From positions 5,937 to 17,408 of the forward strand of contig DPCK01000074.1 of the NCBI GenBank assembly GCA_003516285.1: 11,472 nucleotides of DNA, in the 5' to 3' direction. The notes below the pieces were generated by a model. It was not told the DNA's origin. It did no database searches and worked only from the letters and a program-made list of their open reading frames with translations. A program made the position numbers and the translations under genes. Source of the DNA: Lutibacter sp. (lineage in GTDB: Bacteria; Bacteroidota; Bacteroidia; Flavobacteriales; Flavobacteriaceae). How positions within the stretch are numbered: position 1 is the stretch's first letter; each line of letters opens with the position of its first letter. This document shows positions 1 to 5,420 of this stretch, in pieces.

Positions 1-106
1 TCGGATTGTGAAAATGGTTTTTGAAATTTTCCCATTTTAATGCAAGATTTTCTTTGTTTTGATTTTGCAGGTGTTTGGTGATAACTGAACTTTGAAACAA
101 TGCCAT
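1..106 (-). CDS. Partial restriction-modification methylase/endonuclease (N-terminus only)
   Basis: On the minus strand an ATG at 106-104 opens a frame of 35 codons that is still open at the window edge; the frame has a stop shortly upstream of that ATG, so the start is well placed. The protein begins MALFQSSVITKHLQNQNKEN and continues to a Phe-His-Asn-Pro (FHNP) end at residues 32-35. From memory, this opening (MxLFQxSVxxKxL..., then a helix and xxFHNP) is typical of large Bacteroidota Eco57I-type/type IIG restriction-modification proteins with a DNA adenine methylase core; that core lies outside the window. It diverges from umuD across a 225-bp intergenic region. The family call rests on 35 residues, so it could be wrong; that a gene starts here is more certain than what it encodes. 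Confidence 0.55.
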   Translation of the reverse strand, partial: MALFQSSVITKHLQNQNKENLALKWENFKNHFHNP

Positions 107-195
107 AATGGGTATTTACAATTTTTCATCTAAATTAAACTTTTTGCGTTATAAATGAAGTTTTATGCGATTACTTTTAAAAATTCAAATTTTTC

Positions 196-242
196 TTGGC
201 ATTTTTTACCACACTTTGGCATTAAATATTTATTTTTTACCA
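196..242. repeat. Compound direct repeat in the divergent intergenic region, possible operator
   Basis: TTGGCATT occurs at 196-203 and again at 216-223, exactly 20 bp apart (about two helical turns), and ATTTTTTACCA occurs at 201-211 and 232-242. The second unit is therefore the first unit with about 11 extra AT bases inside. It lies between the left-edge minus-strand gene and umuD, where a regulator of either gene would bind. No regulator is identified; function as an operator is inference. Confidence 0.4.
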
Positions 243-316
243 TTACCCTTCTGCGCTTGTTTCATTTCGTTAATAACTATTTTTTCTATTTATTAAAATC
301 TGAAACATTACTTACT

Positions 317-324
317 TAATTTTG
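317..324 (+). promoter_or_regulatory. Bacteroidota-type -7 box upstream of umuD
   Basis: TAATTTTG fits the Bacteroidota TAnnTTTG promoter box exactly. It ends only 7 nt before the umuD ATG, so transcription from it would give a leaderless or nearly leaderless mRNA. No TTG (-33) element is visible at the usual 17-23 nt upstream, which keeps confidence low. Confidence 0.3.
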
Positions 325-331
325 TTGTATT

Positions 332-781
332 ATGAAATTAAGAAGTTTACATACTACAAAAATATTGGAGTTTTATGCTCCGGACTATTCAACAGAATTA
401 GAAATACCCTTTGGTGATGTCGGAATCAGTGCAGGATTTCCTTCTCCGGCCGATGATTTTATTGAATTATCTATTGATTTAAACAAACACCTCATCAAGC
501 ACAAAGACAGTACATTTTTTGCAAAAGTGAAAGGACATTCGATGAAAGATGCCGGGATTTTTGATGGCGATTTATTGGTGATTGACAAGAGTCTGGATCC
601 ACAGGATGGCAAAATCGCCATTTGTCAAATCGATGGAGAATTTACGGTCAAAAGAATTAAAATTGAAGGAAATATTGTTTGGCTGGTTGCAGAAAATGAA
701 GATTATAAACCAATCAAAGTAACAGAAGAAAACGAATTAATGATTTGGGGAATTGTGGTATTTAGTATAAAAGCACATTAA
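332..781 (+). CDS. umuD: UmuD, LexA-like self-cleaving subunit of DNA polymerase V
   Basis: This is an S24-family protein of 149 residues (E. coli UmuD has 139). RecA-DNA filaments trigger its autocleavage to UmuD', which joins UmuC to form the SOS translesion polymerase Pol V. The nucleophile Ser70 lies in GHSM (68-71) and the general base Lys107 in TVKRI (105-109). Their spacing of 37 equals that of E. coli Ser60/Lys97. Ala34-Gly35 (SAGFPSP) sits 35 residues before Ser70, as the E. coli Cys24-Gly25 cleavage site does, so the protein should be cleavable. There is no N-terminal helix-turn-helix, which separates it from LexA repressors. Its TAA stop shares its last base with the umuC ATG (TAATG), implying translational coupling. 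SOS control is expected from the family, but I do not recognise a LexA site. Confidence 0.93.
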   Translation: MKLRSLHTTKILEFYAPDYSTELEIPFGDVGISAGFPSPADDFIELSIDLNKHLIKHKDSTFFAKVKGHSMKDAGIFDGDLLVIDKSLDPQDGKIAICQIDGEFTVKRIKIEGNIVWLVAENEDYKPIKVTEENELMIWGIVVFSIKAH

Positions 782-2040
782 TGTTTGCACTGGTAGATTG
801 TAATAATTTTTATGCCTCTTGCCAAAGAGTGTTTGAGCCACATTTAATCGGAAAGCCTGTTGTGATCCTTTCTAACAATGATGGATGTGTGATTGCACGT
901 TCAAATGAAGCCAAAGCACTAGGTATTCCAATGGGAGCCCCTGCATTTGAATTTAAAAAACTTTTTGAAGAGAATAAGGTATTTGTCTTTTCATCCAACT
1001 ATGCTTTATATGGTGATATGAGCAGCAGAGTGATGAATATCCTGGCAACTTTTACATCAGATATTGAAGTTTATAGCATTGACGAAGCTTTTCTGAAATT
1101 TAAAGGTTTTGAGCTATTTAATTTGGATGAATACGGTTTAAAAATTCAAAAAACGGTTACTAAAAATACAGGTATTCCGGTAAGTGTTGGTTTTGCACCC
1201 ACCAAAGCATTGGCCAAAGTAGCCAATAAAATTGCCAAGAAATTCCCTGAAAGAACCAAAAGCGTTTATGTAATAGATGATGAGGAGAAGAGAATTAAAG
1301 CCCTGAAATGGACTAAAATTGAAGATGTTTGGGGTATTGGAAGAAAACACACAAAACGATTGCAGGCAAAGAATATTTTTACTGCCTATCAATTTACGCA
1401 ATTGCCCGATGAATGGGTTAGAAAAGAAATGGCTGTTGTTGGGTTGAGGTTAAAAAAGGAGTTAGAAGGCAAATCAACGTTAGATTTAGAAAGCCCAAAA
1501 AACAAGAAAATGATTGCCACAACACGATCATTTGAAAAGTCTATGACAAAGCTTGAAGATATTTCAGAACGTGTAGCAACATTCACAGCATCCTGTTCAG
1601 AAAAATTAAGAAAACAGAAAAGCCATTGTAATATGATTATGGTTTTTGTACAATCAAATTATTTCAGAAAGGACCAGCCACAATATTCGAGAAACATAAT
1701 TATCAATACCGATTTCCCCACCAACTCAACAATAGAATTAAACCATTACGCCCAAATAGGCTTAAAAGCCATTTTTAAAGAAGGATATAATTACAAAAAA
1801 GCAGGAGTTATCGTTATGGGTTTAACACCAAACAGCGAAACCCAATTGTCATTTTTTAATACGTCAAATCCCAGACACCAACCTTTAATGTCCGTAGTTG
1901 ATAAACTCAACAAAAGTTACGGAAAAAATAAAATTAAGTTTGGTAATCAGTCTTTAGGCAGACAATGGAAAATGAAACAGGAAAAATTATCTAAATCATT
2001 TACTACCAGGATAGATGAAATAATAACTATTAAAGTTTAA
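781..2040 (+). CDS. umuC: UmuC, Y-family DNA polymerase V catalytic subunit
   Basis: This is the catalytic subunit of error-prone translesion polymerase V, 419 residues (E. coli UmuC 422). The palm carboxylates are Asp6 (ALVDCNNFYASC, 3-14) and Asp101-Glu102 (YSIDEAF, 98-104), at the same numbers as in E. coli. Tyr11 occupies the steric-gate position. The finger-region signature SNNDGCVIARSNEAK (31-45) is intact. A helix-hairpin-helix-like VWGIGRK (183-189) precedes the little-finger region. QLSFF at 355-359 fits the beta-clamp binding motif (QLxLF-like). The start overlaps the umuD stop by one base. No frameshift or missing residue is seen, so Pol V should be functional when UmuD is processed. 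No convincing terminator follows it before the next operon. Confidence 0.95.
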   Translation: MFALVDCNNFYASCQRVFEPHLIGKPVVILSNNDGCVIARSNEAKALGIPMGAPAFEFKKLFEENKVFVFSSNYALYGDMSSRVMNILATFTSDIEVYSIDEAFLKFKGFELFNLDEYGLKIQKTVTKNTGIPVSVGFAPTKALAKVANKIAKKFPERTKSVYVIDDEEKRIKALKWTKIEDVWGIGRKHTKRLQAKNIFTAYQFTQLPDEWVRKEMAVVGLRLKKELEGKSTLDLESPKNKKMIATTRSFEKSMTKLEDISERVATFTASCSEKLRKQKSHCNMIMVFVQSNYFRKDQPQYSRNIIINTDFPTNSTIELNHYAQIGLKAIFKEGYNYKKAGVIVMGLTPNSETQLSFFNTSNPRHQPLMSVVDKLNKSYGKNKIKFGNQSLGRQWKMKQEKLSKSFTTRIDEIITIKV

Positions 2041-2146
2041 ACATTAAATTGCTGTTACCGTATACATATTTTGCTTAATTTAGTCATCTGAAAATTGCTT
2101 TCAATCCAAATAAATAAGTTTACATTATAATTTTAACAGGAAAGCA

Positions 2147-2172
2147 TTGTTGATACTGTGCTATTTTATTTG
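2147..2172 (+). promoter_or_regulatory. Weak promoter candidate for the TIR operon
   Basis: TTTATTTG at 2165-2172 matches the Bacteroidota TAnnTTTG box at seven of eight meaningful positions or fewer, with a TTG at 2147-2149 upstream (15-nt gap, shorter than usual). It lies 60 nt before the first TIR gene. The 192-bp gap 2041-2232 holds nothing else recognisable except the left copy of a 10-bp repeat. Confidence 0.2.
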
Positions 2173-2208
2173 GTTAAAACAAGTTAACGGAAAGGCTAAA
2201 CCAATATA

Positions 2209-2218
2209 ACGTCATAAA
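2209..2218 (+). repeat. Left copy of 10-bp direct repeat ACGTCATAAA flanking the TIR cassette
   Basis: ACGTCATAAA occurs here, 14 bp before the first TIR gene, and again at 5192-5201 beyond the last gene and its structured tail. The two copies bracket all four TIR/SLOG genes. A chance match of this length between the two intergenic regions is not negligible, so an insertion boundary is only a hypothesis. Confidence 0.4.
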
Positions 2219-2232
2219 AACTAATTGCAAAT

Positions 2233-2820
2233 ATGATTTTTGAAAGAGGTCACTTCAAAACAAATAAGTTTGTAAATCTAAACGAATCTATTAGAGAAAC
2301 GAGAACATTTAGCAAATCAAAAACAGAATATAAGCCAACTGTTTTTATTTCTCATAAACATAGTGATATAGAAGACCAAGAAGAAGTAAAAGGAATACTA
2401 GAAATTTTTGAAGAATTAGGTGCGAAAGTTTATATCGACAGTATGGACAATAATATGCCTGATGAAACTTCTGGAGAAACAGCACTTAGAATTAAAGAAG
2501 TAATTAAATATACTAAAAAATTTGTATTAGTAGCTACAGAAAAAGCAATTGAATCTTATTGGTGTAATTGGGAATTAGGAATTGGAGATACTCATAAGTA
2601 TATTGATAATATTGCTATAATACCAATAAAAGAAAAGGGGGAAAGAGATTCACAATATAAGGGAAATGAATACTTGCAAATTTATCCAATAATAGAATAT
2701 AACAAAGCTTTTACAAATAAACACGGACATCATTTTATTGAAGGGTATTACGTTTGTAAACCGAAAAATAAGGATGGTATTAGATATATTACATTATTGA
2801 AGGAATGGCTTAAACAATAA
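2233..2820 (+). CDS. TIR-domain protein, probable NAD+-processing immune enzyme
   Basis: A 195-residue soluble protein: a 36-residue polar leader, then a TIR domain. Strand A with its loop reads VFISHKHSD (37-45), the BB-loop region is VYIDSMDNNMPDETSGETA (66-84), strand D is KFVLVATEKAI (96-106), and the alphaC motif is SYWCNWELG (108-116). Glu114 lies where TIR NADases carry the catalytic glutamate (W-C-x-x-E). TIR domains of this kind cleave NAD+ or turn it into cyclic ADP-ribose signals; whether this one makes a signal or depletes NAD+ cannot be read from the sequence. There is no transmembrane segment or second recognisable domain; residues 125-195 probably finish the fold and a C-terminal helix. 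It is first in a four-gene operon and only 6 bp separate it from the next TIR gene. The paired GETAxRIK/WCNWELG style is, from memory, common in stand-alone bacterial TIR proteins. Confidence 0.85.
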   Translation: MIFERGHFKTNKFVNLNESIRETRTFSKSKTEYKPTVFISHKHSDIEDQEEVKGILEIFEELGAKVYIDSMDNNMPDETSGETALRIKEVIKYTKKFVLVATEKAIESYWCNWELGIGDTHKYIDNIAIIPIKEKGERDSQYKGNEYLQIYPIIEYNKAFTNKHGHHFIEGYYVCKPKNKDGIRYITLLKEWLKQ

Positions 2821-2826
2821 CAGACT

Positions 2827-3987
2827 ATGTTTAAATATCAATTAATTATTTTAGGTACGATTAAACCATTAATAGAAAGTCTTATTTCAATATATTACAA
2901 GAAGATTGAAGATCTGAAACTTCAAAAAGAATTTTATGAAATATATTTCAAGGATAACTTAAATTCTTATAAAGGTAATCAACCAGCCTTTGTCATATAC
3001 TTTGGTAATGAGAATGGAAATTTTGAGGATTTAGACGATATTGAAATATTGCTAAACGAAGGAAATATTGTTCTTCCGATTTTCTTTAATTCATTCGGAA
3101 AAGAAATCCCAAAAATATTAAGCAATCAAAATGGATTGAAATATTCTGACTATCAAAAAGATAAAATTGTCGACTTAGTACTTGAATCATTTGGAAAATT
3201 AAGAAGTACCAGAAAAATATTTATAAGCTACAAAAGAGACGAATCAACTTCTGTTGCAATTCAGTTATATGAAGCACTTGAAAAGTACAATTTTGACGTT
3301 TTCTTAGATACTCATTCAATAAAACAAGGAGAACCATTTCAAGATGAATTATGGCATAGAATGACCGACTGTGATGTTATTCTTCTTTTAAATACTCCGA
3401 AATTTTTAGAAAGTGAATGGTGTGAAAAAGAAATTGCTGAAGCATCTGTTAAACAAATCGGTATCATTCAGGCTATTTGGCCAAATCATAAATTAGAAAG
3501 AATGGCAGAAGTGTGTTTTCCATATCAATTGTTAGATGTTAATTTTGTAAATGGAATTTATGATAACAAAGACAATTCTAAACTGAATGATGACACAGTT
3601 AATGATTTAGTTAAGCAAGTTGAATCAATTCGTGCAAGAAATCTAGCGTCAAGACAAGATAATCTAATTACAGAGTTTCTTAATTCAGCACGTAAATATG
3701 GTAAAAACGTCACTATCCAGCCTGAAAGATTTATTACCGAAGAAATCGAAGATAACAAGAGAAGAATTTTTATTCCTTCCGTTGGAATTCCACAATCATT
3801 TGATTGCAATACTTCATCTGAACTAAAAAAAGAAATTAGGGAATATTCTGTTAAAGAAGTTTATTTAATTTATGATGATGTAAGGATTAGAGAAAAATGG
3901 TTAAAACATCTTAGCTATTTAAATGAATATCTTGACGTAAAAACAATTAAAAAACAAGAATTTGATATATGGCTTCAAAGGAATTAA
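2827..3987 (+). CDS. Multidomain TIR protein with uncharacterised N- and C-terminal regions
   Basis: A 386-residue protein with a central TIR domain at about 129-250. Strand A and loop read IFISYKRDES (131-140), the BB loop is VFLDTHSIKQGEPFQDELW (158-176), strand D is CDVILLLNTP (182-191), and the alphaC motif is ESEWCEKEI (195-203), placing the predicted catalytic Glu at 202. Residues 1-125 form another alpha/beta region (hydrophobic strands YQLIILG 4-10, AFVIYFG 54-60, IVLPIFF 81-87) that may be a degenerate TIR/Rossmann-like sensor; I do not recognise the family. Residues 312-386 form a small alpha/beta tail (RRIFIPSVGIP, VYLIYDD) ending in a basic stretch; its first strand weakly resembles the start of the next gene's product. 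The next gene starts inside this one (19-base overlap), so the two products are probably made together. It is a candidate effector or receptor of the cluster. TIR assignment is firm; roles are inference. Confidence 0.85.
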   Translation: MFKYQLIILGTIKPLIESLISIYYKKIEDLKLQKEFYEIYFKDNLNSYKGNQPAFVIYFGNENGNFEDLDDIEILLNEGNIVLPIFFNSFGKEIPKILSNQNGLKYSDYQKDKIVDLVLESFGKLRSTRKIFISYKRDESTSVAIQLYEALEKYNFDVFLDTHSIKQGEPFQDELWHRMTDCDVILLLNTPKFLESEWCEKEIAEASVKQIGIIQAIWPNHKLERMAEVCFPYQLLDVNFVNGIYDNKDNSKLNDDTVNDLVKQVESIRARNLASRQDNLITEFLNSARKYGKNVTIQPERFITEEIEDNKRRIFIPSVGIPQSFDCNTSSELKKEIREYSVKEVYLIYDDVRIREKWLKHLSYLNEYLDVKTIKKQEFDIWLQRN

Positions 3988-4565
3988 AAAATATATTTTT
4001 ATCTGCTGGTATTCCTTTTAAGGAAAGACACGAAAAATATTATCGTACGGCAGATATTATCGCAATTAGAGATGCTGTAATTGCTCTATCTTCAGTCGTA
4101 TTACCTAAGTATAGATTAATTTGGGGTGGTCATCCATCTATAACTCCGATTATATATTATGTTTTGGAAAAGTTTGAAATAGATATTCAAAGTCATATTA
4201 AATTATATCAATCAAAACACTTTGAAAAGATTTTTCCTATAGAAAATAGGGAATTTGAAACAATAGAAATAACAGAGGATTTAGGGGAATTACAACCTAG
4301 TCTACGTTTGATGAGAGAGAAAATGCTAGGAGAAAATACGTTCGAAGCAGGTATTTTTATAGGTGGAATGGAAGGCATTGAAGATGAGTATAATTTATTT
4401 AAAGAACTAAACCCAAATGCAATTCTATTACCTATTGCAAGTACAGGAGCGGCCGCCAAAATCATTTATGATAATAACATAGAACAATTTAAAAATGAAA
4501 AACTTGTTAACGACTATGGTTATATGAGTTTATTTCGAGAATTACTAATTGATAAAATTAATTAA
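3969..4565 (+). CDS. Stand-alone SLOG-like protein, candidate nucleotide-signal sensor
   Basis: A 198-residue protein that reads as one Rossmann-like SLOG domain. It has a first strand IFLSAGIP (9-16), an Arg-rich helix with IAIRDAVIAL (31-40), then LIWGGHPSITPI (50-61), a Gly-Gly phosphate-loop motif typical of SLOG/LOG folds. A late strand and loop follow at AGIFIGGMEGIEDEY (127-141) and a final LLPIASTGAAA (153-163). SLOG domains bind nucleotides or NAD-derived ligands; the SLOG part of Thoeris ThsA binds the signal made by its TIR partner. Here the domain is not fused to a SIR2, nuclease or membrane effector. The start ATG lies inside the upstream TIR gene and the stop is one base before the next gene, so tight co-translation is expected. 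The family call comes from motif reading and gene context. I recall SLOG families being described next to TIR genes, but could not check which subfamily this is. Confidence 0.7.
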   Translation: MASKELKNIFLSAGIPFKERHEKYYRTADIIAIRDAVIALSSVVLPKYRLIWGGHPSITPIIYYVLEKFEIDIQSHIKLYQSKHFEKIFPIENREFETIEITEDLGELQPSLRLMREKMLGENTFEAGIFIGGMEGIEDEYNLFKELNPNAILLPIASTGAAAKIIYDNNIEQFKNEKLVNDYGYMSLFRELLIDKIN

Positions 4566-4566
4566 T

Positions 4567-5058
4567 ATGGCTAAAAGACAAATATTTTATAGTTTTCATT
4601 ATGACAACGATGTTTTTAGAGTTCAACAAATAAGAAACATAGGAGCTTTAGAGGACAATAAACCTATTTCAGCAAACGATTGGGAAACCGTTAAAAGAGG
4701 TGGTGAAACCGCAATTAAAAAATGGATTGACGATAATTTATATTACAAAAGTTGTTTAATTGTCTTGATTGGCTCTGAAACAGCGAATCGTAAGTGGGTT
4801 AAATATGAAATTGAAAAAGCTTGGAATGTCGGCAAAGGTATATTAGGTATTTATATTCACAACCTTAACTGTCCTCGAAATGGCAAATGTGCACAAGGTT
4901 CAAATCCATTTCAGTCATTTACTATGAATAATGATCGCAAATCTTTAGCTTCAATAGTAAAATGCTATAACCCAAGTTTCAATAACACATATAGCGACAT
5001 TGCAAACAATCTTGAGGATTGGATTGAAGAAGCTATAAAAATTAGAAATAATTACTAA
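4567..5058 (+). CDS. ThsB-like TIR protein (MTH538/DUF1863 fold)
   Basis: A 163-residue protein from the ATG at 4567, one base after the previous stop. An in-frame TTG at 4549 would add six residues, but family members typically open with M-x-K/R-x-x-F-x-S-F-H-Y, so 4567 is preferred. The sequence shows IFYSFHYDND (6-15), FRVQQIRNIG (17-26), NDWETVKRGG (37-46), AIKKWID (49-55), CLIVLIGSETANRKWVKYEI (63-82) and GILGIYIHNL (91-100). These are the hallmarks of the TIR-like family that includes Thoeris ThsB. Glu81 in W-V-K-Y-E is the predicted catalytic residue. Known ThsB proteins detect phage infection and convert NAD+ to a cyclic ADP-ribose isomer. The expected partner ThsA is absent from this window; the adjacent SLOG-like protein could take the sensing role. 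There is no signal peptide or membrane helix. The family call is strong, the role here inferred. Confidence 0.87.
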   Translation: MAKRQIFYSFHYDNDVFRVQQIRNIGALEDNKPISANDWETVKRGGETAIKKWIDDNLYYKSCLIVLIGSETANRKWVKYEIEKAWNVGKGILGIYIHNLNCPRNGKCAQGSNPFQSFTMNNDRKSLASIVKCYNPSFNNTYSDIANNLEDWIEEAIKIRNNY

Positions 5059-5201
5059 GCCCATCCGCTAACAGCACATACAATTAATTGGCGGTTCCGT
5101 GCTCCGCAGACATATTTGTGTCTGATTAATCAAAGTTTGGTACTCCACATCAACATTTGTGGTAAAAATGGCCAACTTCGGGTATCAGCAGACGTCATAA
5201 A
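5059..5201 (+). other. Palindrome-dense non-coding tail of the TIR cassette
   Basis: There is no gene here, and base composition jumps: 21 of the first 42 bases are G or C, against clearly AT-rich genes just upstream. Several inverted repeats lie in a row: CCGC/GCGG (5065-5068, 5091-5094), AGCAC/GTGCT (5073-5077, 5099-5103), palindrome CAATTAATTG (5081-5090), CAGACA/TGTCTG (5107-5112, 5119-5124), palindrome GATTAATC (5124-5131), and a two-part hairpin AAGTTTGG/CCAACTT (5133-5140, 5172-5178; one bulged T) enclosing CCACA/TGTGG (5145-5149, 5158-5162). The last has the nested shape and extrahelical base of integron attC sites, but the attC core consensus (RYYYAAC/GTTRRRY) is not met. It could be a recombination site, a structured RNA or a dispersed repeat. 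Confidence 0.5.
5192..5201 (+). repeat. Right copy of 10-bp direct repeat ACGTCATAAA
   Basis: This matches 2209-2218 exactly in the same orientation and sits at the 3' end of the palindrome-dense tail. Together the copies delimit about 2.97 kb carrying the four TIR/SLOG genes. Confidence 0.4.
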
Positions 5202-5278
5202 TCAAACCAATTCCCCATCCATCTCCAGCAGTATTCCATTCCGTTTCACTCCATTTTATACAGCTTCCAATTCCGCAC

Positions 5279-5309
5279 AATAAGAGCTTTAAAAAAAGCA
5301 CTTATTTTT
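5279..5309 (+). terminator. Rho-independent terminator after the TIR operon
   Basis: The arm AATAAG-a-GCTTT (5279-5290) pairs with AAAGC-a-CTTATT (5295-5306) around an AAAA loop, with a single A/A mismatch, and runs into five Ts (5305-5309). No matching T-run exists on the minus strand, so it acts on + strand transcripts. It lies outside the right 10-bp repeat, so it may have ended the umuDC transcript before the TIR genes arrived. The remainder of 5202-5408 shows no gene. Confidence 0.7.
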
Positions 5310-5408
5310 AGCCTTTGCCCTCTTTTAATACGTTTCCATAAGAATGGTCTCAACAAAACAAAATGTTTAGCAGATAATCTTTGCAACACCATTGCATAAA
5401 TTTAGTTG

Positions 5409-5416
5409 TATATTTG
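5409..5416 (+). promoter_or_regulatory. Bacteroidota-type promoter for the metal-efflux operon
   Basis: TATATTTG fits TAnnTTTG exactly. A TTTG at 5380-5383 lies 25 nt upstream (slightly long) and a TTG at 5392-5394 lies 14 nt upstream (short). The box ends 4 nt before the GTG start of the next gene, so the start of transcription should be at or next to the start codon, giving a leaderless mRNA. I see no operator for a metal sensor. Confidence 0.4.
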
Positions 5417-5420
5417 AGCC

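Noticed and set aside
4549..4566. Upstream TTG start for the ThsB-like gene
   Set aside because: It adds six residues not expected in the family, while the ATG at 4567 gives the typical MAKR-x-x-FYSFHY opening.
5059..5201. Classical integron attC site
   Set aside because: The nested hairpin is suggestive but RYYYAAC/GTTRRRY core sites are not present and no integrase is seen; kept only as an unexplained structured element.
5185..5301. Minus-strand GTG frame of 38 codons with a Trp-rich, signal-like look
   Set aside because: It overlaps the terminator hairpin and the right 10-bp repeat, has no ATG or promoter, and the Trp/Gly richness follows simply from the C-rich + strand.
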